The notes under the pieces are model-generated. The model was not told where the DNA came from. It worked only from the letters and a program-made list of their open reading frames with translations, and ran no database searches. This document shows positions 18,672 through 27,788 of a stretch of DNA of 64,000 nucleotides, piece after piece; the stretch's first letter is position 1; each line of letters begins with the position of its first letter. The translations under genes were made by a program, and so were the position numbers. This DNA is from Mesorhizobium sp. AR10 (GTDB lineage Bacteria > Pseudomonadota > Alphaproteobacteria > Rhizobiales > Rhizobiaceae), in NCBI RefSeq assembly GCF_024746795.1, contig NZ_CP080523.1, forward strand, positions 310,001-374,000, given 5' to 3'.

Positions 18672-19865
18672 ATGCGACGGTTTAGAATTGGCAGTGCGGT
18701 CTACGAGGAAGGAGCGCCTGACCTGCAGGCGGCGCTGGCGAACGCCTATGCCCGCACCGAGCGTCCGCTATGCCTCTGCCGCGAGCCGGGCTGTCCGATG
18801 TACATCGCCCGCATCGGTGACCTTCATCTGATCAAGCGCATGCCGCTGAGCGGCGGCGGGCATGATCCATCCTGTGATTCATATGAATCGCCTTACGAAC
18901 TGTCCGGCCTGGGCGCCTTGATGGGCAGCGCGATACAGCTCGATCCGCAAAGCGGCATGGCGGCCCTCAAATTGGACTTCAGCCTGTCGAAGACAGGGAG
19001 CCGCGCGCCATCCGTCCCTGCGGGGCAAAGTTCCGCCAGCGTAACCGCCGATCCCAGGAGGATGTCGCTGCGTGGCCTTCTTCATTATCTCTGGCACGAG
19101 GCCGAATTGACGGTCTGGACATCCCGATGGGCCGGCAAGCGACATTGGTGGAATGTCCGCTGGCATCTGCTCGAGGCTGCCGGGCAAATGACGGTGAGGG
19201 GCGGTCCGCTCGCGGATATCCTGTTCGTGCCCGAGCCGTTTCGCGCCGAGAACAGGCAAGCGATCGAAAATCGTCGCAACGCCGTCCTTGCAACTGTGCT
19301 TCCGCCGAAATCCGGCCCCCGAAAGTTGCTCGTCCTGATCGGCGAGGTGAAGGAGATCGTGCCCGCCCGATCCGGTCAGAAACTTGTCATCAGACATTTG
19401 CCCGGCTTTCCCTTCATCATCGACGATGCATTGCATCGGCGTTTGCAGGTACGTTTCGAAAATGAACTGTCGCTGTGGGGAGCGGATTCCAGCTCACATC
19501 TCATGACGATCGCGACGTTCGGACTGAACCCGGCCGGCCTCGCCATTGTCGAGGAGATCGCGTTGATGGTGGTGTCCGAGAACTGGATCCCTTATGAGAC
19601 GGTCCCGGAGAAAAGGCTCGTCGATGGGCTGGCTCGTCTTCACGAGAAGAGCGTGAAGGGATTGCGCTTTGACCTGCAACCCGACCAGCCGATCGCCAAT
19701 GCGTTGCTTCAGAACAGGGACGATCCGACAGCGCTCTTTGTCGTTCCAGCCGGAGCGGACGAGACCTTTGAAGCGTCGCTCGACGAAATGATCGCCGCGC
19801 GTCCGGAGATCGGCTCCTGGGTGTGGCGGGTCGGCGAGGGCGATATACCGCCGCTACCGCTCTGA
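18672..19865 (+). CDS. DUF1173 family protein
   Basis: A 397-residue protein of the DUF1173 family, a backbone gene of rhizobial plasmids and integrative elements. The N-terminal cysteine-rich segment (ERPLCLCREPGCPMYIARIG, then GGGHDPSCDSYESP) could bind zinc. The middle (LLHYLWHEAELTVWTSRWAG) and C-terminal blocks are typical of the family. Its function is unknown. The start at 18672 is preceded by GTGGAGGTG; an upstream in-frame ATG adds ten unrelated residues. It diverges from the helicase operon, with 185 bases between their starts. Confidence 0.85.
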   Translation: MRRFRIGSAVYEEGAPDLQAALANAYARTERPLCLCREPGCPMYIARIGDLHLIKRMPLSGGGHDPSCDSYESPYELSGLGALMGSAIQLDPQSGMAALKLDFSLSKTGSRAPSVPAGQSSASVTADPRRMSLRGLLHYLWHEAELTVWTSRWAGKRHWWNVRWHLLEAAGQMTVRGGPLADILFVPEPFRAENRQAIENRRNAVLATVLPPKSGPRKLLVLIGEVKEIVPARSGQKLVIRHLPGFPFIIDDALHRRLQVRFENELSLWGADSSSHLMTIATFGLNPAGLAIVEEIALMVVSENWIPYETVPEKRLVDGLARLHEKSVKGLRFDLQPDQPIANALLQNRDDPTALFVVPAGADETFEASLDEMIAARPEIGSWVWRVGEGDIPPLPL

Positions 19866-19899
19866 GCGTTGCGGAATTTCCAACGAGGCTCAGTATGGC

Positions 19900-20583
19900 T
19901 TACACAAGGCCCAGCTTCTTCTTGAGCTCGGCATTTTCCTTGCGCAGACGGTCGGCAAGCAGGTTCTTGAGGCGCTTGTTTTCTTCTTCGAGCGCGACAA
20001 GATCGCGGAGATCGCCGCTGTCTGAAGAAGGTGCGGCAGCCCTCTTCCAATAATAGTAGGTCTGCTCCGATATGCCGGCCTGGCCGACCGCAATCTTGCT
20101 GGTCGCGCCGCCAGCGATCGATTTCTCGATCTGGGCAAGCTTCTGCGAGCGTTCCTTCTCAGAATATGTCTTGCGGGCGGTCTTCGCTGCCACGAGAGCT
20201 TCTGCAGCCTGGGACGCAGGTTTCACTCCGTTCTTGCGGGCCGGTTTGGCGAGCTCTGCCTTCGCTTTCTTTGCTCGCGGAACTTTCTTCTTCGATTCAG
20301 GCACTTCCACTTTGGCTGGCGCTACTGTCGTCTGAACAGTCTGAGCGTCCTGAAAATCGGCCATGATATACTCCGCTTGTGGTGTTTCCCCTTCTTCAGC
20401 ATCAAGGGGTCTTATACTGAAGTCAATGAGCTGGGAATTTGGGAGCTGAGCAGCATAGCCCGGCTGCGTCATCTCCGTGGCAATCTTGGACAGGTCGAGA
20501 TCGCCCCAGATCGAATGGCTTGGCTTTTGCAGGCCGCGCTTCTGTTTCACTTCCACGATGAATGGCCGGATCTGGCGCTTCAT
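19900..20583 (-). CDS. SyrB-like transcriptional regulator
   Basis: A 227-residue basic protein. The C-terminal ~90 residues match SyrB-type regulators of rhizobia: a helix-turn-helix similar to that of IS-element OrfA proteins (RKTYSEKERSQKLAQIEKSI, AGISEQTYYYWKRAA) and a leucine-zipper-like coil (LEEENKRLKNLLADRLRKEN). The middle is Lys/Ala/Pro-rich. The first ~70 residues (RQIRPFIVEVKQKRG, SIWGDLDLSKIATEM) form a separate conserved module seen in rhizobial mobile DNA. SyrB represses syrM in Sinorhizobium, but no syrM is present here, so the target is unknown. Confidence 0.72.
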   Translation of the reverse strand: MKRQIRPFIVEVKQKRGLQKPSHSIWGDLDLSKIATEMTQPGYAAQLPNSQLIDFSIRPLDAEEGETPQAEYIMADFQDAQTVQTTVAPAKVEVPESKKKVPRAKKAKAELAKPARKNGVKPASQAAEALVAAKTARKTYSEKERSQKLAQIEKSIAGGATSKIAVGQAGISEQTYYYWKRAAAPSSDSGDLRDLVALEEENKRLKNLLADRLRKENAELKKKLGLV

Positions 20584-20810
20584 AGTCTGTTCCTTGATGT
20601 GAGCATGACTTGCAAGCCAAGTCGCAGTTCGTGTTAGCGAGTACCCGACGTATCTTATCGCTCTCGCCGTGCTTTATCGGATAAGCCCCGCAACGAGCAA
20701 GCGGTGTGTCATGGGCGTTGGGCAGCCGGCTCAATCAACGGGGGCAAACATGCCTACCGAGAGAGAGCTGCCTCATACACGCGATGCTCAGGCGTCTAGC
20801 CCGGAGTGCG

Positions 20811-21269
20811 ATGACTGTGCACAATCCGGCTGGAGCGATTGCAATCCTCATTTTCTTGGGAACTAATCTTCTCATGGCGGCGGATGAGCTGGACGCGCTT
20901 GTTTTCGGGATGGCGGTCGACAGCGTTCGTGCGCTTTCTGTTCCTTTCACGGAAAAAGTCGCAGAAGTCGCCCACAGAAGCCACGGCGTCCTGCTTTTCA
21001 ATTTGCGCATCGATGGCGACATGGAACTTCAGCGCGTCGCCGCCATCCGGTATCCAAGTAATCAGACAGGGGTTCTGGTGCTGGATAAGCAGGGCTTGTT
21101 GACCAGCCATTGCATGGTCAATGGCACTTTCTCCAGCTTTATCGCTCCGTTGGAGGACTGGAACACGCTGCCGCTCGCAACGCAGGCCAGGACGAGTATC
21201 GCCGGCCCGGCCAGGCTGTTCATCGGCGCTTTACGCAATGCCGGATACCTCCCGCGTGGCAGGCACTGA
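20811..21269 (+). CDS. Hypothetical exported protein
   Basis: A 152-residue protein of unknown family. The start at 20811 gives a convincing signal peptide (MTVHNPAGAIAILIFLGTNL, then LMAADE) with GGAG four bases upstream. An earlier in-frame ATG at 20784 is also possible. The mature part has alternating beta and helical segments (GVLLFNLRIDGDMELQRVAA, TGVLVLDKQGLLTSHCMVNG) and may be periplasmic. The following bases 21270-21457 show no gene. Confidence 0.5.
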   Translation: MTVHNPAGAIAILIFLGTNLLMAADELDALVFGMAVDSVRALSVPFTEKVAEVAHRSHGVLLFNLRIDGDMELQRVAAIRYPSNQTGVLVLDKQGLLTSHCMVNGTFSSFIAPLEDWNTLPLATQARTSIAGPARLFIGALRNAGYLPRGRH

Positions 21270-21457
21270 CCCCAAGTTTTGCTGAGGGCCCGGATGCTTG
21301 TATCCTCGGGGCAGTTGGCCATACCGTCTCGCATGTCTCAACAGCTTGAGGTGGGCCGTACGCGGGTGCATCCATTGAGCGAAAGTCGGTCAGCGTGATG
21401 GAGACGCTTCGCCGCCGAAGCGCGGTTCTTATAGATGCCCATCGTCGTCTTCCTTGG

Positions 21458-22056
21458 TCAGCTCCGACGCAATCGGACTTTGGACAGGAACTCGTCGATC
21501 TCGAGATCCGACAGATCATCGAGCAGCTTGAAGGCAGCATCATGCCTTCCGGCGTTAACTAGAATCGTGCGTTTGCCTTGATGTTCGGCCCACCCGGTCT
21601 CGGGGTCTGCGTTGCGGGCGGTCCCCCTGAGCTCGACAGGGATTATGTTCCAGATCGCCTCGAGCTTTTCCGCGCGGGTCATGCTGTCGCTCGCGCCGGT
21701 CTCGTGGGCGATGATGGCGGCGCGCATCTTGTCTGGCGACTGCCGATCCGTGAGATCGCAGAAGCCATGAAACCAGCGCTCGCGGCCCCAGATCCGGATC
21801 GCGAAGAATACGCTGGTGACGTTGCCGGCCTTATACTCAGACATGCCGAACATGCCGGTGCGCATGAAGAGCGGCGGCAGCAAATCGAGCATGAAGTGAT
21901 ATTCTGACGCGGTGATCTCGAACCACTCGCCTGAATAGGGGTGCCGGAAAGCGGATCGATGCAGGGCGTGTCTTTGTGTCGGCTGAACAGTTGGAACATC
22001 TGCTCGCGGGTGGCGACGCCGTCGAGCACCTTCCTGAACGGTGGATACGCGGTCAT
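21458..22056 (-). pseudogene. DUF1419 family gene, frameshifted
   Basis: The protein starts at 22056 with CAGGAGAACCCC upstream (MTAYPPFRKVLDGVATREQM). After LSGTP at about 21944 the frame must change to continue with HPYSGEWFEITASEYHFMLD and on to FLSKVRLRRS at 21458. Loss of one C in the expected GGCCACCCC explains the shift. The joined protein is about 199 residues and matches DUF1419, another rhizobial plasmid/ICE family of unknown function. Apart from this single-base change the coding sequence is well preserved, so the break is recent or a sequencing error. Confidence 0.78.
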
Positions 22057-22189
22057 GGGGTTCTCCTGAACGCAGGTCGGCCAAGCGCGACATGAACCGC
22101 GTCGTCGCAACTGCATGGTGGTGTTGTGGCTGTCGACGGGCCGAGCCTGCGGCCGGCGCGTGCACCGGCGATGATGGGGTTTGCAGGGT

Positions 22190-22582
22190 TCAGGCGGCGC
22201 GGCGTTCGGAGGAACGCGAAGCGTCTCGACCAACCCCGGTGATGGCACGGACGGCGGCGGCGAGCGCTGGGATGTCGTCGAGCATGCCGAGCGCAACGAA
22301 GTGGTTGGCCCCGCCAGTATAGTCCTTGCGGCCCTTGCAGGTGCGGATCAGGATGCCGTGACCTGAGGACAAACCGAACTGGCCGACCTGGATGTAGGCG
22401 CGGTCATGGTGCAGGGTAATTTCACCGCAAACGGCGATGCCGGCCTTGTTTGAGCGCAGGTCAAAGCTGCCCGATGGCAAGTTTAATTCAGCGGCAAGTT
22501 TCTTCAGGCGTGAACGGGCTGTGGTGTGGAAACGTCTCTTCTGCTGCTCGTCGTAGGAGCAGCTTCTGTACCAGTCGAACAT
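22190..22582 (-). CDS. Conserved hypothetical protein of the element backbone
   Basis: A 130-residue protein. The start at 22582 (MFDWYRSCSYDEQQKRRFHT) is chosen because GGAG lies six bases upstream inside a longer frame; two earlier ATGs are possible. It is a compact alpha/beta protein (GIAVCGEITLHHDRAYIQVG, GRKDYTGGANHFVALGMLDD). I do not recognise a characterised family. It lies between the ParB gene and the DUF1419 gene on the same strand and is probably co-transcribed with them. Confidence 0.6.
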   Translation of the reverse strand: MFDWYRSCSYDEQQKRRFHTTARSRLKKLAAELNLPSGSFDLRSNKAGIAVCGEITLHHDRAYIQVGQFGLSSGHGILIRTCKGRKDYTGGANHFVALGMLDDIPALAAAVRAITGVGRDASRSSERRAA

Positions 22583-22700
22583 GTCGATCTCCATGAAACG
22601 CAAGCGCCCGGGGTCGCGATGGCGATCCCGGGCTCGAGAGTGAGTTGGAACTGAAATGGGTCCGGCGGGAGTGCCGGGCCCGGTGCGAGCGTGATGCCGG

Positions 22701-24851
22701 TTATTCGGCGGCCTGGAGGTGGTCCGTTTCGTCGCCGTCGATGGTCACCGGCTCATCGGAGGACGGATCCGCATCGTCGGCGAGGAAGGCCGGAAGCTCG
22801 GCGGCATCGCCGTCGAGAGCCGCCTCGTCCGACATGTCGCCGGCGACCGCGTCGCCAGCATCGGCAGACACTTCATCGACCTCAACGCGCAGCGGCTCTG
22901 GCAGCCAGTTCGAGCCTTCGAGAAGACGGGCAGCTTCACGGGCCATGATGTCCTTCTTCATGTGGTCGATCAGCTGCGCGGAGTCTGCGCCACGCGCTTC
23001 ACGGACAGCCTGTAAAATCCGCGCCTTGGTGAGCCTCCCGAGGAACTCGACCGTGGGCGCCCAGCCGGCGTCGACCATGTCGAACTGGAGCGAGCGGCCA
23101 AGCACGTCTGCATGCTCGAGCGCCTTCGCTCGCCTGTTCCAGGGTTCGACCACCGCATTAAGGGTCAGCGAGACGCAGTGCGCGAACAGCGCCTTGCGAC
23201 TTGCTTCATCGAGGCCGAGAAGGAAGTCCCACAGGCCTTCCGCCTCATCGGGCAAATCGCGGTCCCAGGCTTCGTGCCGCTCGGCGATCTCCTTGGCCCA
23301 GGATGTCTCGGCAAGACCGTCGACCTGGCTGAAGCTGCCGCTCTTCATGCTGATCTCCAGGCACGTGTTCGGCGCGAAGCGATAGAAGACCTGCAGGACG
23401 AAGGCATGGAGTGCGGCGATGATGGCGATATCGACGTCGCCGGCGAGCGCGTTGCGTAGCGCCAGCGTGCGCTGCGCGGTCAGGTCGAAGACGAGCCGAT
23501 CAGGCAGTGGCTTGATGCCATCGTCCTCGCCGTCGTCGCCAGAGGCGTCGTTCACCGGGCGGCCGTTGACGACAACACGATCGCCGTCGTCGTCGCCATT
23601 GGATTGGGTTCCGCCGTCGGCGCTCCCTTCCTCGCCCTCATCGACGTCGCCGGTTTCGGTCCGCGGCTCGTCCTCGGACCGCACGAAACCGGCGTCGACC
23701 TGGAGCTTGCCGTTCGCGGCAAGCGTAACGAACACACCGGCAATGGCCTTCTGGGCGGGATCGTAGCTTTGAGGACGATCATCGATCGCATCGAGCTCGG
23801 CACCCAGCTGGTCGAGCTTCGCCTCGATTGCTTCGTCGGCATCCTCGGCCTGGGCATAGTCCACATCCAGCTTGTCGTATTCGGCCTTCAGCGCGTCGTA
23901 GCGTTCGATCTCCTCGGCGCTGAGCTCCTGCGCCTCGGCGTAGATGCGCCGCATCCCGGAGGTGTGGCCATAGGGAAAGCTGATCGCCGCATCCACCCAT
24001 TTCCAGCCTTCGGCGCGGATCGCCTCGGCATCCACCTTCAGCCTGTAGAAGACAAGCTGCTCGAGAAGTGCGGCATCCTGGAACCAGCCGCCGGAATCCT
24101 GCTCGAAGAGATCGCGAAGGATGACCCCGCCGGCAGCCTCATAAGCTTCGGCGCCGACATAGACGGCACGGCGATCATCGGCGCGAACGGTGGTCTCCGT
24201 CAGCAGACGCCTGATGTAATACGGTTCCTGCGTGTGCGAGCTGGAGATCCGCTCCCAGACCTGCTCCTGGCGCGCATGATCGTCGGAGATCGAAAACGCC
24301 ATGATCTGTTCGAGCCGGATTTCGTCCTTCTCGTAGAGCTCGAGAAGCGTTGACGATACCGATGCCAGCCGCAGACGCTGTCTTACGGTCGCCGGGGATA
24401 CGAAGAAGCGGGCGCCAATCTCGTCGGGATCGAGGCCCTGATCGCTGAGCGTCTTGAAGGCCCGAAACTGGTCGAGCGGGTGCAGGTCGGCGCGCCGCAG
24501 GTTTTCGGCAAGCGAATCCTCTTCGGCCGAGGTCTCCTGCCCGCGGTTGACGATGCAGGGGATCGGCTCGTTCTTGGCTAGTCGCTTTTGCTTGATGAGG
24601 ATGCCGAGCGCGAGATAACGCCGGCCGCCGGCGGGCACCTCGAACGTGCTGGTCTCCTCGCCCTCGCCGTCGAGCACGGGACGGATGTTCAGGCTCTGGA
24701 TCAGCTTTCGCCGTCCGATGTCTTCGGCCAGCTGCTCGATCGACACGCCGTCCTTGATGCGTCGGACATTCTTTTGCGACAGCATTAGCTTGTCATAGGG
24801 AATATTCTCCGCGGCGTTCATCGCGATCTTCTGAATGGCGTTCTTTGCCAT
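22701..24851 (-). CDS. Long ParB/RepB/Spo0J-domain protein
   Basis: A 716-residue protein. The N-terminal ParB/Srx-like nuclease fold spans residues ~15-120 (IPYDKLMLSQKNVRRIKDGV, FEVPAGGRRYLALGILIKQK, DSLAENLRRADLHPLDQFRA). A helix-turn-helix follows (GLDPDEIGARFFVSPATVRQ). The long C-terminal part is acidic around residues 400-450 and otherwise helical. Such long ParB-like proteins are standard in rhizobial plasmids and ICEs, separate from the ParA-linked partition genes. The function may be stability or gene control. The start at 24851 has GGAG upstream. Confidence 0.88.
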   Translation of the reverse strand: MAKNAIQKIAMNAAENIPYDKLMLSQKNVRRIKDGVSIEQLAEDIGRRKLIQSLNIRPVLDGEGEETSTFEVPAGGRRYLALGILIKQKRLAKNEPIPCIVNRGQETSAEEDSLAENLRRADLHPLDQFRAFKTLSDQGLDPDEIGARFFVSPATVRQRLRLASVSSTLLELYEKDEIRLEQIMAFSISDDHARQEQVWERISSSHTQEPYYIRRLLTETTVRADDRRAVYVGAEAYEAAGGVILRDLFEQDSGGWFQDAALLEQLVFYRLKVDAEAIRAEGWKWVDAAISFPYGHTSGMRRIYAEAQELSAEEIERYDALKAEYDKLDVDYAQAEDADEAIEAKLDQLGAELDAIDDRPQSYDPAQKAIAGVFVTLAANGKLQVDAGFVRSEDEPRTETGDVDEGEEGSADGGTQSNGDDDGDRVVVNGRPVNDASGDDGEDDGIKPLPDRLVFDLTAQRTLALRNALAGDVDIAIIAALHAFVLQVFYRFAPNTCLEISMKSGSFSQVDGLAETSWAKEIAERHEAWDRDLPDEAEGLWDFLLGLDEASRKALFAHCVSLTLNAVVEPWNRRAKALEHADVLGRSLQFDMVDAGWAPTVEFLGRLTKARILQAVREARGADSAQLIDHMKKDIMAREAARLLEGSNWLPEPLRVEVDEVSADAGDAVAGDMSDEAALDGDAAELPAFLADDADPSSDEPVTIDGDETDHLQAAE

Positions 24852-25137
24852 GGTCAGGTTCTCCATGACGGGCGGCCCGGGGCCTCTCCCCGAACCTCCA
24901 AGCCCGTCAGAACCCTCCCCTCCCCCCTCTGCCTCCAGGCCTCACGCCGACCCGGCTCCGGGTCGCGGATCTCGACGCGACCAAGCCGCCGGAGGGGCCT
25001 CCAGCATGTTGGAGTCGCCGGGTTCTCCCACGAAAAAGCGCCGTCCACTTGCTTCGGAGGACGGCGCTGGGATTGATCGAGGCGGCGAACCCGACGTGAG
25101 GCCGGCAACCAGGGTTTTCGCTACCGGCCTCGCAGGA

Positions 25138-25338
25138 TCAGGCGGCGAAATCGAGAAGCTTCTTGGCTTTGCCCTCCATGTCCAGGCGGACATCCTGATG
25201 CGGCTTGTCCCGCGCGACCCGCGTGATGCCCTGCACGAAATCAAAGATCGATTCCGGTGGTCGGCCTTCCTCCATGAGAACAGTATCGATGATCTTCGTG
25301 GTCTCGGACTTGGAGAAGCCGCGCTTGCGCAGGAAGTT
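25138..25338 (-). pseudogene. DUF932 gene, C-terminal segment (split by IS)
   Basis: This is the last ~66 codons of a DUF932 gene (NFLRKRGFSKSETTKIIDTV to AKKLLDFAA and stop at 25138). It begins directly at the left IS copy. AAC (25336-25338 on the minus strand) is the 3-bp target duplication whose partner is now at 29900-29902. The rest of the gene is at 29723-29902, 26615-27178 and 31179-31436. DUF932 proteins are phage/plasmid-associated and their role is unknown. Confidence 0.9.
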
Positions 25339-25423
25339 AGAGGTGGCTCGGCAAAATTGGACAGGGTGATAAGTGGAATTTCTGCCTGAGATCGGCATGA
25401 GTGCCGGAACAGGAGAATCACGA

Positions 25424-25729
25424 ATGAGCAGACGACCACGCCGGAACCACAGCCCGGCTTTCAAGGCGAAAGTTGCGCTTGCGGCGATCAAGGGAGAAAA
25501 GACGCTGGCCGAGCTGGCGCAGCAATATGATGTGCATGCGAACCAGATCACGGATTGGAGAAAGCAGCTTCTGGACGGGGCCTCGAACGTGTTTGGCGCG
25601 GCGGAGAAATCGGAGCCGACGGTGGACATAAAGGCCCTCCATGCCAAGATCGGAGAGCTGACGCTGGCCAATGATTTTTTAGGCTCGGCGCTCGGCAAGG
25701 CCGGCTGGTCGGGGAGCGCAAGACGATGA
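25424..25729 (+). CDS. IS3-family OrfA (left copy)
   Basis: A 101-residue OrfA with the usual IS3 helix-turn-helix (MSRRPRRNHSPAFKAKVALA, TLAELAQQYDVHANQITDWR) and a C-terminal leucine-rich coil that mediates assembly with OrfB. The start at 25424 is the conserved one; an upstream in-frame ATG adds 17 unrelated residues. It overlaps OrfB by 4 bases (ATGA). In this family OrfA-OrfB fusion by frameshifting is common; a T6 run near 25675 is a possible but unproven slippery site. Confidence 0.9.
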   Translation: MSRRPRRNHSPAFKAKVALAAIKGEKTLAELAQQYDVHANQITDWRKQLLDGASNVFGAAEKSEPTVDIKALHAKIGELTLANDFLGSALGKAGWSGSARR

Positions 25730-26553
25730 TCGACCGGGAACATGAACTGCCGATTGCCAAGCAGGCGGCCGAACTGGGGATCAGCCGCGGCAGCGTCTAC
25801 TCCCTACCCAAGCCGACATCGGCGGCAGACCTGAAGCTGATGCGGCGCATCGACGAATTGCACCTGGATTACCCGTTCGCGGGCAGCCGCATGTTGCAGA
25901 AGCTTTTGAAGCGCGAAGGCTATGAGACGGGTCGCCTGCATGTGCGCACCTTGATGAAGCGCATGGGTATCGAGGCGCTCTACCGCAAGCCGCGCACTTC
26001 GAAGCCGGGCGACGGGCACAAGATCTATCCGTATTTGCTGGGCAAGCTGGCGGTGACGCGGCCCAACCAGGTCTGGGCGACGGACCTGACCTATATCCCG
26101 ATGGCCCGCGGCTTCTGCTACCTGGTTGCTGTCGTCGACTGGTTCACGCGCAAGGTACTGAGCTGGCGGCTGTCGATCACCATGGATGCGGCGTTTTGCA
26201 TTGAAGCCCTCGAGGAGGCGCTGGCGACATACGGCAAGCCCGAGATCTTCAACTCCGATCAGGGCAGCCAGTTCACCAGCCATGACTTCACCAAGGTCCT
26301 GCTCGACCGGGAGATCAGGATCAGCATGGATGGCAAGGGCGCCTGGCGCGACAACGTCTTCGTCGAGCGTCTCTGGCGGTCGGTGAAATATGAGGAGGTC
26401 TATCTCAAGGCCTATAACAGCGTTCGCGAAGGGCGGGCGTCGATCGGAAAATATCTCGATTTCTACAATCGGCGACGTCCGCATTCCAGCCTTGACGGCA
26501 GAGCGCCAGATGAGGCCTACTTCACCCCGCTACCGCTTCCCGAGGCGGCCTAA
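25726..26553 (+). CDS. IS3-family OrfB transposase (left copy)
   Basis: A 275-residue DDE transposase (rve-type integrase core). The catalytic residues are visible in WATDLTYIPMARGF (first D), IFNSDQGSQFTS (second D) and NVFVERLWRSVKYEEVYLKA (E). The N-terminal part holds the HTH_21 region (MRRIDELHLDYPFAGSRMLQ). Its translation is identical to that of the right copy, so the two insertions are recent or kept alike by recombination. Confidence 0.95.
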   Translation: MIDREHELPIAKQAAELGISRGSVYSLPKPTSAADLKLMRRIDELHLDYPFAGSRMLQKLLKREGYETGRLHVRTLMKRMGIEALYRKPRTSKPGDGHKIYPYLLGKLAVTRPNQVWATDLTYIPMARGFCYLVAVVDWFTRKVLSWRLSITMDAAFCIEALEEALATYGKPEIFNSDQGSQFTSHDFTKVLLDREIRISMDGKGAWRDNVFVERLWRSVKYEEVYLKAYNSVREGRASIGKYLDFYNRRRPHSSLDGRAPDEAYFTPLPLPEAA

Positions 26554-26614
26554 CCAGAGGCAGTGTTCCACTTATAAATCGGGAATTCCTGTCCAAACAA
26601 ACCGAGCCACCTCT

Positions 26615-27178
26615 CTGCCCGATGCGCCTGCCCCAGTTGCCCCCACGCACTGGAGTTTTGGCCAACTCGCCAGCCTGGTGGGCGCGCCGGCCACCTATCT
26701 GCGCCAGCTTCCAGCCCCGCTCGCCGCGATCAACCTTCAGCACGGTCTCCTCAGCCACCGCGCCGAGCAGGTAAAGACGCTGGAAATCGAGAATGGACGC
26801 CTCGAGCTGCGAGCCGTAACAGGCCCAGATTACGGCAGAATATTTGACTCAGAACTGGTCGACGCCGTGCAGAAGATCGCCGGCAACGGTACCGGCGACA
26901 CCCGTTGGAAGGTGCCAGGAGTGCTCGACTGGTCGACGGGAATTTACAATCCGCACGTCGACATCTCCCGCGACACCACGACGCTCTACGCGTCAGATCG
27001 CGATGTCTTTGTGTTCCTCGTCGACGATCTGAACCCGATCGAGGCCGGGCGGCTGCCGAATGGGGAACCGGATCTGTATTTCCGCGGCTTTTATTGCTGG
27101 AATTCCGAAGTCGGAGCCCGCACCCTCGGCATCGCCAGCTTCTATCTACGCGCAGTGTGCCAGAATCGTAATTTATGG
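26615..27178 (+). pseudogene. DUF932 gene, middle segment 1 (inverted)
   Basis: This segment encodes LPDAPAPVAPTHWSFGQLAS to FYLRAVCQNRNLW of the DUF932 protein, on the strand opposite to the N- and C-terminal parts. Its first codon CTG is the target duplication shared with the N-terminal segment (CTG at 31179-31181 on the minus strand). It stops at the 5' splice site of the group II intron in the same reading phase as the following segment. Confidence 0.9.
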
Positions 27179-27788
27179 GTGCGCCGTGTCGGCGCGATCA
27201 ATTGAGTGAAGGAGACTTCTCAGGAAACCAAGAACTGCCTGATGCCCACCCGACTTACCTTGGCCAGAAACGGCTGCGACCGGGAAACCGGCAGGGGACA
27301 ATAGCATGCCGGGAAAAGGCGTCATCCGGGCCGAAACCATTGTAGGCCATCGGGACGTCAGGGCAAGACGTGTATGGTGAATGCTGGATTGCGTGAAGCC
27401 CAGATCAGGGACTTTATGCCGGGTCGTGACGCAGCAATGGTTGACGCGTCATGCCGTGCGAAGGGCGGGTACCCCATAAGACCTACCTAAACTTGGTCGC
27501 ACGGCCCACCCCTCGTCGAGGGGCTAATGATCGAACGGGCCACCTAACCACGTCGTCTCTCACTGATCGCGTAAACACGGGATCGCCTAAGCGGGCATCT
27601 CTCCGATGTCCCGTAGGGCGACGGAGCCGCCATATTAGCCGAACGCCCGGGGTAATGCCCGGGACAGCCATCCAAGGATGGACGAGCAAGGGTGAAACCG
27701 ACCGGGTAACCGGACGGAGAATCCTCACTGCACGGGTGAAGGGCGGCGCGTTTGCTGGGTCTTTCAACTTCATGACGGAGGTTTGCTG

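Larger units (their letters stand above)
25339..26614 (+). mobile_element. IS3-family insertion sequence, left copy (1276 bp)
   Basis: The ends are AGAGGTGGCTCGG and its complement CCGAGCCACCTCT (13-bp perfect terminal repeats). It carries OrfA and OrfB. The flanks are GTT on the left and CTG on the right, so this copy is not bounded by matching duplications. The matching partners are at the right copy (AAC | CAG), which shows that recombination occurred between the two copies. Confidence 0.95.

Noticed and set aside
25670..25690. T6 run in OrfA as a programmed frameshift site
   Set aside because: The OrfA and OrfB frames already couple through an ATGA overlap and the T-run is too far upstream to be decisive; kept only as a weak possibility.
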